Part shown: positions 33,977 to 42,047 of the stretch, piece after piece
Numbering within the stretch: the first letter of the stretch is position 1
Layout of the letters: every line of letters starts with the position of its first letter
Assembly (NCBI RefSeq): GCF_014841105.1
Contig: NZ_JACYWE010000001.1
Location: 97,995-161,994, forward strand
Length of the DNA stretch: 64,000 nucleotides
Direction: 5' to 3'
Origin: Lolliginicoccus lacisalsi
GTDB lineage: Bacteria > Actinomycetota > Actinomycetes > Mycobacteriales > Mycobacteriaceae
Notes under the pieces: generated by a model
Database searches by the model: none
Seen by the model: only the letters and a program-made list of their open reading frames with translations
Told to the model about the DNA's origin: nothing
Program-made: the position numbers and the translations under genes

Positions 33977-35479
33977 TCACCGGCACGCTTCCTCCATCTC
34001 GGCGAACTCCACGCCAATGCGCTCCTGCGGTCGCGGGGCAAGGAGCGAGACGACCACGGCAACGGCCGCGCACGCGATGAAGCCGGGCACGATCTCGTAC
34101 ATCGCCGAGGACAGCGCGTCGACCGATCCCCAGATGCCGACCGTCACCGCGCCGGTGATCATCCCGGCGAGCGCGCCGTGCGAGGTCAGCCCGCGCCAGT
34201 AAAGCGACAGCAGGATGATCGGGCCGAACGCCGCCCCGAAGCCCGCCCAGGCGAAGCCGACGAGCTCGAGGATCGTCCCGCTGGGGTTCACTGCGATCAA
34301 TATGGCCACGATCGCCACGGCAAGCACCGCCGCCCGCCCGTACATCACGTACTTCTGCGGGGTCGCCTGCTTGCCGAAGATCTTGTAGATGTCCTCCACG
34401 AGCGCCGAGGAGCACACGATCAGCTGGGACGAGAGCGTCGACATGATGGCTGCGAGCACAGCCGCGAGCACCAGGCCAGCGATGAACGGGTGGAACAGGA
34501 TCTGCGAGAGCCGCAGGAAGACCGTCTCGGGATTGGCCAGCGTCTCGGGGTTCTCGAAGAAGTAGGCGATGCCGATCAGGCCAGTGCTGATAGCGCCGAG
34601 CGAGGAGACGACCATCCAGCTGATGCCGATGCGGCGGCCCGCGCGAGCATCATCCGGGGAGCGCAGCGCCATGAACCGCACGATGATGTGAGGCTGGCCG
34701 AAGTAGCCGAGCCCCCACGCCGCGGCGGAGATGACCGCTACCACGCTGCCGCCGAAGAACAGGGACATGCGTTGCAGCTCCTCGCCCGGGCTCGCCGCGT
34801 TCTGCGCCGCATCGGCCGCGTTGATCCCGGTAGTCACCGCGTCGAGGCCGCCGAGCGCGAGGAAGGCGGCCACCGGGACGGCGATGAGAGCGGCAAGCAT
34901 CAGCAGGCCCTGTGCCACATCGGTGAGCGAGGCCCCGAGGAATCCACCGAACAACGTGTAGCTGAGCGTGATGCCCGCGACCAGCAGCATCCCAAACAAG
35001 TACGAGGTGTCGAATGTGGATTCGAAGAAGACACCCCCAGCGACCATTCCTGCGGAAACATAGAAGGTGAAGAATCCAAGGATAATGAGGCCCGCGCTGA
35101 TACGCAGCACGCGAGAGGTGTCCTTGAACCTGTTCTCCAGATAGCTCGGCACGGTGATCGAGTTATTCGAGATCGCGGTGTAGGCCCGCAATCGTGGGGC
35201 AACGAACCGCCAATTCAGGTAGGCGCCGATGACCAGGCCGATGACGATCCAGGATTCGCCGAGACCTGATGCATAGATCGCGCCCGGCACACCGAGCAGC
35301 AGCCAGCCCGACATATCGGACGCGCCCGCGGACAGGGCGGCGACGCCGGGTCTGAGCTTGCGCCCGGCGAGCATGTAGTCATCGAGATCGCTGGTCTGGC
35401 GGTAGGCGTAGATGCCGATCGCGATCATCGCGGCGAAGTACAAGCCGATGGCGGTGAGCTGGTAAGCCTGCATGGACAT
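33977..35479 (-). CDS. putP: Sodium/proline symporter
   Basis: 500 residues with about 13 membrane segments, the standard SSS-family length. Diagnostic stretches: LDDYMLAGRKLRPGVAALSAGASDMSGWLLLGVPGAIYASG, NNSITVPSYLENRF and AAWGLGYFGQPHIIVRFMA, plus IMSTLSSQLIVCSSALVEDIYK near the end, which holds the sodium-site Ser residues. It carries proline into the cell with sodium. GAGG 5 nt before ATG 35479 supports the start. With the adjacent LysR gene and PutA it forms a proline uptake and breakdown locus. Confidence 0.92.
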   Translation of the reverse strand: MSMQAYQLTAIGLYFAAMIAIGIYAYRQTSDLDDYMLAGRKLRPGVAALSAGASDMSGWLLLGVPGAIYASGLGESWIVIGLVIGAYLNWRFVAPRLRAYTAISNNSITVPSYLENRFKDTSRVLRISAGLIILGFFTFYVSAGMVAGGVFFESTFDTSYLFGMLLVAGITLSYTLFGGFLGASLTDVAQGLLMLAALIAVPVAAFLALGGLDAVTTGINAADAAQNAASPGEELQRMSLFFGGSVVAVISAAAWGLGYFGQPHIIVRFMALRSPDDARAGRRIGISWMVVSSLGAISTGLIGIAYFFENPETLANPETVFLRLSQILFHPFIAGLVLAAVLAAIMSTLSSQLIVCSSALVEDIYKIFGKQATPQKYVMYGRAAVLAVAIVAILIAVNPSGTILELVGFAWAGFGAAFGPIILLSLYWRGLTSHGALAGMITGAVTVGIWGSVDALSSAMYEIVPGFIACAAVAVVVSLLAPRPQERIGVEFAEMEEACR

Positions 35480-35569
35480 GAGGGCCTCGGATCCTGGGAT
35501 CGGCTGATAGTGAGCGCCTGGCGCGCCGCGGCAGGCCGGGATGTGATGCCGGGGCGCGAGAGCGTCAAG

Positions 35570-36472
35570 CTACCACGCCGCCTCGACGCTCCGGGCCGTT
35601 TCGCGCAGCGCCTCCCGCACCGCAGCGACTGCCGGATGGTGGCCAGCCGAGATGCGGGTGGCGGTGAAGATGGTGCGCCGTGGAGCCCCCGCGAGCGGGA
35701 CCAGCCGCACCTCGGCCGCGCGATGGACCCACACCAGCTCGGGCAGGAAGGCCACCGCGTTGCCGGACTCTACGAGCCGCACGTGCGCCTGCAGGTCGGC
35801 GGTCTCGTAGCGCACGTCCGGCTCGAAACCGGATTGGCGGCAGGCTTGCTCCGCCCAGTGCCGCGAGGCCGCGCCGTGCGGCTCCATCACCCACGGCAGG
35901 CCCTGAGCGCCGGCGACAGTGGCCACGCCCGCCGCCGGCACAGGGACAGCGAGCTCGATCGCATCATCGAGCAGGGGCTCCCGGTCGAGCCCGGGGTGGT
36001 GGGCTGCGGCGTGGCCGGGGTATTGCTCGGCGATCACGAGGTCGAACTCGCGCGCCCAGGTGTCGTGCAGCGCCTCCTCCGGCTCGTGCTGCACCATCTC
36101 CACCCGCAAGCCGGGATGGCGCTCGGCGAGCAGGCGCAGCGCGTCGGGCATGAGCGCGAGCAGGGCGGTCTGGAACACCGCGAGACGGATCGTTCCGGTC
36201 ACGCTGGTGCTCGCGGTGGCGAGCTCGGACTCGGCGTGCTCGATGGCCTCGAGGATGCGCCCGGCATGCTCCACGAGCAGGTGCGCCGCGGGGGTGAGCT
36301 GCAGCAATCGACCGGTCTTGCGCAGGAGCGGCACCCCGGCTTCCCGCTCGAGGATGGACAGTTGCTGCGATACCGAGGAGGGGCTGTAGCTGAGCGCCTC
36401 GGCGACGGCGGCGATGGTGCCGCGGATGCTGAGCTCGCGCAGCAGCCCGAGGCGATGCACGTCGAGCATCAC
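35570..36472 (-). CDS. LysR family regulator, probably of proline catabolism
   Basis: 300 residues. The N-terminal winged helix-turn-helix is MLDVHRLGLLRELSIRGTIAAVAEALSYSPSSVSQQLSILEREAGVPLLRKTGR; a periplasmic-binding-protein-like effector domain follows (about 90-300). The gene is divergent from putA and precedes putP in the same direction with 90 bp between. The shared upstream region holds a dyad (below). From this context it is likely to sense proline or a product and control putA and itself, as LysR regulators do; the DNA-binding site and ligand are not shown. Confidence 0.85.
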   Translation of the reverse strand: MMLDVHRLGLLRELSIRGTIAAVAEALSYSPSSVSQQLSILEREAGVPLLRKTGRLLQLTPAAHLLVEHAGRILEAIEHAESELATASTSVTGTIRLAVFQTALLALMPDALRLLAERHPGLRVEMVQHEPEEALHDTWAREFDLVIAEQYPGHAAAHHPGLDREPLLDDAIELAVPVPAAGVATVAGAQGLPWVMEPHGAASRHWAEQACRQSGFEPDVRYETADLQAHVRLVESGNAVAFLPELVWVHRAAEVRLVPLAGAPRRTIFTATRISAGHHPAVAAVREALRETARSVEAAW

Positions 36473-36487
36473 ATTCTCCGATCATTC

Positions 36488-36517
36488 GGTTTCCCTGAAG
36501 CATATCGTTCGGAAACC
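36488..36517. promoter_or_regulatory. Putative LysR operator between lysR and putA
   Basis: GGTTTCC (36488-36494) and its inverse GGAAACC (36511-36517) are separated by 16 bp, with CATATCG in the centre. It lies just before the lysR start and about 100 bp before putA. The length and place suit a LysR site. Confidence 0.5.
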
Positions 36518-36618
36518 ATCGCTTTTCCTTCATTGATAACGGGCCCATACTCAGGGGACACCCCGCCGGATCGCAGCTCGCCCACCCGGACAGCCAAGGC
36601 CATGAGGAGCCCGCCACC

Positions 36619-39600
36619 ATGAGCACCCCCACGGACCACGCCACACCCACAGTCGAGCCCGCCGACCTCGCCGACGATGCCGTCTCGCTCGTGCGCTACT
36701 GGCTGGTCGAAGGCGCCCGCTACCCGGTCGATCCCGCGGCCCGCAAGCTCGCCGGGGTGCTCGACGACCCCAACGGCCTCGATTTCACCGTCGGGTTCGT
36801 CGACGGCGTCATCCGCCCCGAGGACGTGCGCGTCGCCGCCCGCAACCTGAAGGCCATCGCCCCGCGCGTGCCCCGCTTCCTGCCCTGGCCCATGCGCCTC
36901 GCCGTCCGGCTCGGCGCCGTCCTCGCCATGATCGCCCCCCAGCTCGTCATCCCCATTGCCCGGCGCGTGCTGCGCCACATGGTCGGGCACCTGATCGTCG
37001 ACGCCCGCGATGCCAAGCTCGGCTCCACCCTCGCCCGCATCAAGCAGGCCGACACCCGCCTCAACGTCAACCTGCTCGGCGAGGCCATCCTCGGCGAGAA
37101 GGAGGCCGCCCGCCGCCTCGAGGGCCTCCACCGCCTCCTCTCCCGCGACGACATCGACTACCTCTCCATCAAGGTCTCCTCCACCGTCGCCCCGCACAAC
37201 CACTGGGCATTCGACGAGACCGTCGCCCACGTCGTCGACACCCTCGAGCCGCTCTACCGCCAGGCCCGCGAGGACGGCAAGTTCCTCAACCTCGACATGG
37301 AGGAATACAAGGACCTCGACCTCACCATTGCCGTGTTCACCACCCTCCTCGACCGGCCCGGGCTGACCGACCTCGAGGCCGGCATCGTGCTGCAGGCCTA
37401 CCTGCCCGACGCGCTCGCCGCGATGATGCGCCTGCAGGAATGGTCCACCGCCCGCGTGGACCGGGGAGGCGCCCGCATCAAGGTGCGCGTCGTCAAGGGC
37501 GCCAACCTGCCCATGGAGACCATGGACGCCGACCTCCACGATTGGCCGCTCGCCACCTGGCCCACGAAGCAGGACACCGACACCTCCTACAAGGCCGTCC
37601 TCGACTACGCGCTGCGCCCCGAGCACACGCGCAGCATCCGCATCGGCGTCGCCGGGCACAACCTGTTCGACATCGCCCTGGCCTGGCTGCTCGCCAAGGG
37701 CCGCGGCGTCACCGAGGCCGTCGATTTCGAGATGCTGCTCGGCATGGCGACCGGCCAGGCCGCCGCCGTGCGCAACGATGTCGGCTCCCTCCTGCTCTAC
37801 ACGCCCGTCGTGCATCCCAAGGAGATCGACGTCGCCATCTCCTACCTGATCCGCCGCCTCGAGGAAGGCGCCTCGCGGGAGAACTTCATGTCCGCCGTCT
37901 TCGAGCTCGACCACAACGAGGAGCTCTTCGAGCGGGAGAAGAACCGCTTCCTCGCCTCCCTCCACGCCCTCGAGTCCGCCCGCCACCACGGGGTGCCCGC
38001 GCCCAACCGCGACCAGGACCGCCGCCAAGCACCCGCTCCCGCCCCGCGCGACCACTTCACCAACACCCCTGACACCGACCCCGACCTGCCCGGCAACCGC
38101 GCCTGGGGGCGGGCCATCGCCGAGCGCATGCGCAGCTCCAGCCTCGGCAACCGCACCGCCGAGAACAACTGGATCACCGACGCCACCAACCTCGACAGGC
38201 TCATCACCGACGCCGTGCATGCCGCACCCGAATGGCAGCGCCTCGGCGCGGCGGCGCGCGCCGAGATCCTCCACCGCGCCGGGGATGTCCTCGCCGCCCG
38301 ACGCGCCGACCTGCTCGAGGTCATGGGCTCGGAATGCGGCAAGACCCTCGACCAGGGGGACCCCGAGGTGTCCGAGGCCATCGACTTCGCCCACTTCTAC
38401 GCCGAGCAGGGACGCGAGCTCGAGCTCATCGACGGCGCCACCCATCAGCCGTGCAACCTGACCGTGGTCACCCCGCCGTGGAACTTCCCCGTCGCGATCC
38501 CCACCGGCTCCACCATCAGCGCGCTCGCCGCCGGGTCGAGCGTCATCATTAAGCCCGCCCCGCAAGCAGCCCGGTGCGCCGCCGTCATGGTCGAGGCATT
38601 GTGGGAGGCCGGGGTCCCCCGCGACGTGCTGCACTACGTCCAGCTCGACGAGCAGCAGCTCGGCTCCGAGCTGATCGCCCACCCCGCGGTGGATCGGCTC
38701 ATCCTCACCGGCTCCTACGACACGGCCGCGCTGTTCCGCTCCTTCCGCAACACCCTGCCGCTGCTCGCCGAGACCTCCGGCAAGAACGCCATGATCGTCA
38801 CGCCCTCGGCCGACTACGACCTCGCCGCCCGCGATGTCGCCCAGTCCGCGTTTGGCCACGCCGGGCAGAAGTGCTCCGCGGCATCGCTGGTCATCCTCGT
38901 CGGCAGCGTCGCCACGTCCGCCCGGTTCCGCAACCAGCTCCTCGACGCCGTCCGCTCCCTCACCGTCGGCTACCCCTCCGACCTGCGCACCCAGATGGGC
39001 CCCATCATCGAGCCCGCCACCGGCAAGCTCCGCGAAGGACTCACCACCCTCGGCCCCGGCGAGACCTGGCTGCTCGAGCCCACCCCCCTCGACGACACTG
39101 GGCAGCTATGGAGCCCTGGCGTGCGCGAAGGCGTCAAGCCCGGCTCCGAGTACCACCTCACCGAGTACTTCGGCCCCATCCTCGGCATCATGACCGCCAA
39201 CAGCCTCGACGACGCCATCCGCATCGCCAACGCCGTCGACTACGGCCTCACCACCGGGCTCCACTCCCTCGACCCCGGCGAGATCACCCACTGGACCAAC
39301 CACATCCACGCCGGGAACCTCTACGTCAACCGCGGCATCACCGGAGCCATCGTGCAGCGCCAGCCATTCGGCGGCTGGAAGAAATCCGCCATCGGCCCCG
39401 GCACCAAAGCAGGAGGCCCGAACTACCTCATCGGGCTGAGCAACTTCACCGATGCGCCCGTCGAGCACCACCACGAGGCACCCCTCGCGCGACCCGTGGC
39501 GCAACTGATCGACGCCCTCCGAGGAACCCTCGACGCGGCTGACCACCAGTGGCTCCACGCCGCAGCCGGCAGCGATGCCCACGCGTGGAACACCGAGTTC

Positions 39601-40098
39601 GGCCAAGCGCTCGACCGCACCGGGCTGCTCGCCGAGCGCAACCTCCTGCGCTACAGGCCCACCGCAGTCACCATCCGCTACGAGGAGCCCACCTCCGGGC
39701 ATGGCATCGCTGAGCTCGCCCGCGTCACCGCCGCTGCCCTGCGCGCCAATGCCCCCGTCGCCGTCAGCACCGCCACGCCGCTCCCCCTCGAGCTGGTCGA
39801 CATCCTCGGATCCCTCGGCATCCCCGTCCACAACGAGGACGAGCACGCCTGGGCCCGTCACGCCGCCAGCCTCGCCCAGCGCACCGGCCCCACCTCGGCC
39901 GGGCGGATCCGGCTCATCAGCAGCACCCCGTCCCGCACCTATGACGCCACCGGGGGCAAGCCGGACATCGCGATCTACCACAACCCCGTGGTGTCCGCCG
40001 GGCGCATCGAGCTGCTGCCGTTCCTGCGCGAGCAAGCCATCTCCATCACCGCGCACCGCTACGGCACGCCTAGCCACCTCGCCGACGCAGTCGGATAG
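36619..40098 (+). CDS. putA: Bifunctional proline dehydrogenase / L-glutamate gamma-semialdehyde dehydrogenase
   Basis: 1159 residues. The N-terminal part (about 30-450) is the proline dehydrogenase FAD barrel (for example LNVNLLGEAILGEKEA, DYLSIKVSS, RIKVRVVKGANLPMET). A linker of about 60 residues leads to an aldehyde dehydrogenase domain (about 500-960) with TPPWNFPVAIPTGSTISALAAG, LLAETSGKNAMIVTPS (catalytic Glu), FGHAGQKCSAASLVIL (catalytic Cys) and EYFGPILGIM. A C-terminal part (about 980-1159) resembles the ALDH-like extension of long PutA forms. No N-terminal ribbon-helix-helix domain is present, so regulation must come from another protein. It oxidises proline to glutamate. GAGGAG about 9 nt before ATG 36619 supports the start. 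Codon use is strongly C-ended. Confidence 0.95.
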   Translation: MSTPTDHATPTVEPADLADDAVSLVRYWLVEGARYPVDPAARKLAGVLDDPNGLDFTVGFVDGVIRPEDVRVAARNLKAIAPRVPRFLPWPMRLAVRLGAVLAMIAPQLVIPIARRVLRHMVGHLIVDARDAKLGSTLARIKQADTRLNVNLLGEAILGEKEAARRLEGLHRLLSRDDIDYLSIKVSSTVAPHNHWAFDETVAHVVDTLEPLYRQAREDGKFLNLDMEEYKDLDLTIAVFTTLLDRPGLTDLEAGIVLQAYLPDALAAMMRLQEWSTARVDRGGARIKVRVVKGANLPMETMDADLHDWPLATWPTKQDTDTSYKAVLDYALRPEHTRSIRIGVAGHNLFDIALAWLLAKGRGVTEAVDFEMLLGMATGQAAAVRNDVGSLLLYTPVVHPKEIDVAISYLIRRLEEGASRENFMSAVFELDHNEELFEREKNRFLASLHALESARHHGVPAPNRDQDRRQAPAPAPRDHFTNTPDTDPDLPGNRAWGRAIAERMRSSSLGNRTAENNWITDATNLDRLITDAVHAAPEWQRLGAAARAEILHRAGDVLAARRADLLEVMGSECGKTLDQGDPEVSEAIDFAHFYAEQGRELELIDGATHQPCNLTVVTPPWNFPVAIPTGSTISALAAGSSVIIKPAPQAARCAAVMVEALWEAGVPRDVLHYVQLDEQQLGSELIAHPAVDRLILTGSYDTAALFRSFRNTLPLLAETSGKNAMIVTPSADYDLAARDVAQSAFGHAGQKCSAASLVILVGSVATSARFRNQLLDAVRSLTVGYPSDLRTQMGPIIEPATGKLREGLTTLGPGETWLLEPTPLDDTGQLWSPGVREGVKPGSEYHLTEYFGPILGIMTANSLDDAIRIANAVDYGLTTGLHSLDPGEITHWTNHIHAGNLYVNRGITGAIVQRQPFGGWKKSAIGPGTKAGGPNYLIGLSNFTDAPVEHHHEAPLARPVAQLIDALRGTLDAADHQWLHAAAGSDAHAWNTEFGQALDRTGLLAERNLLRYRPTAVTIRYEEPTSGHGIAELARVTAAALRANAPVAVSTATPLPLELVDILGSLGIPVHNEDEHAWARHAASLAQRTGPTSAGRIRLISSTPSRTYDATGGKPDIAIYHNPVVSAGRIELLPFLREQAISITAHRYGTPSHLADAVG

Positions 40099-40196
40099 CA
40101 GGAGGCTGGTGCACTCACCCCGGCGGTCGGCATGGGAGGCGAGGCCGCCGGGTGAGGGCGCTGGCGCGCGGCTCGCGGTTGGCGGGGGTTCACGCC

Positions 40197-40237
40197 AGTG
40201 GAAACTTTTCCCCCTCTGAGGCGGAAAAGTTTCCACT
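40197..40237. repeat. 41-nt palindrome, family B copy 1
   Basis: AGTGGAAACTTTTCC pairs perfectly (15 bp) with its inverse around an 11-nt loop. One of four 41-nt copies in the window. Confidence 0.9.
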
Positions 40238-40354
40238 ACCGGAGTCGTCCTGCCTCGTGCTCGCCCGGGCGTCCGAGTCCGATCGGGTAGCGCTGGTAGC
40301 TCGGGGGCGGACCCAGTGCGTGGCCTTGCTCCGGCGACCCAATTGCGCCGAGCT

Positions 40355-40433
40355 GCCACCCTTGGCGCTCTCTGACCACGGTTGGCACTGAGCGACCACC
40401 CCTATTTCCGTGGCTGATCCGCGCAAGGGTGGC
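40355..40433. ncRNA. Nested hairpin in the 299-bp repeat, possible structured RNA or transposon end
   Basis: GCCACCCTTG (40355-40364) pairs with 40424-40433, then after a bulged G three more pairs form. Inside, CCACGG (40376-40381) pairs with CCGTGG (40408-40413). The same structure is kept in copy 2 (44172-44250) where differences spare the stem pairs except one loop-side base. Transcription is not shown. Confidence 0.35.
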
Positions 40434-40521
40434 CAACGTCGGGCATGGGTGGCAGGAATCCTCAAGGCGCACGCTCGGAGACCGGCGCACGCCCGGTAAC
40501 CGATCGCGCTCCTGGCTGCTT

Positions 40522-41430
40522 CTAGCCGGTAGAGACGAACTGGCGGATCAGATCAGCGACACGGTCGGGCGCCTCGATCATCGGTGAGTGCCCCACGTGC
40601 TCGAGAACGGTGGTCGTGATCGTTCGCACTGCCCGGTAGCGCGCCAGCGAGGCATCGACGTTGTAGAAGCGGTCCTCCCGGCCGAAGATGACGAGCGTCG
40701 GCAATGCGAGATTGTCCAGCCGTCCGTCCAGGCCCAGTCGTCTGGTCCACGCTTGCCGCTGCCTCATGGATTGGGTGAAAGCAGGGTGGTTCAGGCTGCG
40801 TGCGTCGCGGAGGCCCTGGCTGGGGTTGGCAAATGCTGTGGCCATGTCGAAGCCCGGCGCGAATGCTCGCCGCACCACGCGTCTGGTAGCGAAGGCGGGA
40901 CCATATTGCTGCACCATCGGGCCGATCCACCGGGTGTGGATCACCCACTCGCCCGGTGGCAGCGTTCCGGTGCTCGTGTCGGGCCCTTCGCCCATCAGTA
41001 CGAGCCGAGTGATGCGGGTGCTGTGCTCGGCGGTCGCCACGCCGAAGAGGCTGCCCATCGAGTGTCCGACAACCGTGACGTCGTTCAGGTCGCGCTCGGA
41101 GAGCAGGCGAGCATAGAGGCGACCTTGGCTGTCAGGGTCGTAGCCGGACGCAGGTCGTGCAGAACCACCGTGCCCGAGGAGGTCGAGCCGGATGCTCCGG
41201 TATTCCGGCAGGCGGGCAACGACCTGATCGAACCACGCCGTGGAGGCACCGAAGCCGTGCAGCATCAGGAGCGCGGGCCCGTCGACCGGGCCGTCCGCTC
41301 GGACGTGCAGGTCGATGCCATCGACAGACATCACCTTTCCTGCGCCGCCTGTTGCCGGCTCGGCGCTGGTGCGACCGGGCAGTCTGCCGACACGCCAGCG
41401 TCTGGGCGTCGATGAGTTCATGGTGGTCAC
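40522..41430 (-). CDS. Alpha/beta hydrolase
   Basis: 302 residues from GTG 41430, which overlaps the TetR stop (GTGA); ATG 41421 is an alternative. The cap and core are standard: oxyanion turn LLMLHGFGASTAWFDQ, nucleophile elbow TVVGHSMGSLFGVA (Ser in GHSMG), acid in IFGREDRFYNVD and His in EHVGHSPMIEAP. It probably hydrolyses an ester, amide or C-C bond. It is the last gene of the operon with TetR and an N-acyl-D-amino-acid-deacylase-like enzyme, so it may act on the same class of acylated compound. No signal peptide, so cytosolic. Confidence 0.87.
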   Translation of the reverse strand: MTTMNSSTPRRWRVGRLPGRTSAEPATGGAGKVMSVDGIDLHVRADGPVDGPALLMLHGFGASTAWFDQVVARLPEYRSIRLDLLGHGGSARPASGYDPDSQGRLYARLLSERDLNDVTVVGHSMGSLFGVATAEHSTRITRLVLMGEGPDTSTGTLPPGEWVIHTRWIGPMVQQYGPAFATRRVVRRAFAPGFDMATAFANPSQGLRDARSLNHPAFTQSMRQRQAWTRRLGLDGRLDNLALPTLVIFGREDRFYNVDASLARYRAVRTITTTVLEHVGHSPMIEAPDRVADLIRQFVSTG

Positions 41431-42047
41431 GACTGGAGACCCAGCAGGCGGACCAGGACGGTCCCGATCGTGTCGCCTGGAACGCTGCCCGGATCGGCGA
41501 GCTCTTCGATGGCGAGGCCGTTGTTCAGGGCCAGCATGGTGAGCATGAGAGTGCGCGAGGAGACGGCTGAATTCGAGCCCCAGCTGCTGAGCGCTTCGTC
41601 GGCCAACTCTGTCAGTTGCTGGTGGTAGTCGCGGCGCTTGTGGGCCCATCGCTCGCGGAGCTCGTCGTCACGGGCGGCACGAAGCCAGAACTCGGTGAAC
41701 AGCAGCTGCCATTCGCGGTTCTGCCGCATCGCAGCGGTCAGCCGCTGACCGGCTTCGAGCGCGGTCGCCTCGTTGACGACGGTGAGGTCGGCCTGGCCGA
41801 GGATTTGCCGTACTGCTGCGATGCGGCCCGTTATCTGCCGGTCGAATAGCTCGAAGAACAGGTCGTCCTTGCTCGCGAAGTTGGAGTAGAGGGCACCGGT
41901 GGTGAACCCGGCGGTGGCCGCGACCTGTTGCATGGTGGCTCCGGCGAAGCCGCGCTCGGCGAACACCGTGGAGGCCGCTCGCAGGAGCCGGTCGCGGACC
42001 TCGGCGCGGGGCGTCCGGCGGTTGATGGGGGCCGGGGCTGGCTTCAT
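41427..42047 (-). CDS. TetR family regulator of the aminoacylase operon
   Basis: 206 residues. N-terminal TetR domain: AEVRDRLLRAASTVFAERGFAGATMQQVAATAGFTTGALYSNFASKDDLFFELF; helical sensor domain after it. The ATG overlaps the upstream deacylase stop (ATGA) and its own stop overlaps the next GTG, so the three genes are translated as a chain. A striking dyad before the operon is the likely binding site, giving negative autoregulation. Ligand unknown; an acyl-amino-acid-like inducer is a guess from context. Confidence 0.88.
   Translation of the reverse strand: MKPAPAPINRRTPRAEVRDRLLRAASTVFAERGFAGATMQQVAATAGFTTGALYSNFASKDDLFFELFDRQITGRIAAVRQILGQADLTVVNEATALEAGQRLTAAMRQNREWQLLFTEFWLRAARDDELRERWAHKRRDYHQQLTELADEALSSWGSNSAVSSRTLMLTMLALNNGLAIEELADPGSVPGDTIGTVLVRLLGLQS

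Larger units (their letters stand above)
40194..40492. repeat. 299-bp direct repeat, copy 1 (left flank of the aminoacylase module)
   Basis: Matches 44011-44309 without a single gap at a constant offset of 3817; by eye about 15 bases differ, mostly near the ends. The two copies flank the TetR/deacylase/hydrolase operon in the same orientation. It carries the 41-nt palindrome (40197-40237) and the nested hairpin at 40355-40433. Confidence 0.9.
40099..40521. other. Non-coding region holding 299-bp repeat copy 1
   Basis: 423 bp between putA and the hydrolase stop, both facing it. It holds the first copy of the 299-bp direct repeat with its 41-nt palindrome and a nested hairpin. No gene is supported. 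Short open frames are preserved in both copies only because the DNA itself is preserved. Confidence 0.7.

Noticed and set aside
36469-38859. Minus-strand open frame of about 796 codons opposite putA
   Set aside because: PutA has full catalytic motifs in the other frame; the shadow has only Gly/Val/Asp-rich repeats.
40190-40465. Short open frame also present in the second 299-bp repeat
   Set aside because: Preserved because the DNA is preserved; no ribosome site, no domain, and differences are not biased to synonymous positions as far as can be seen by eye.
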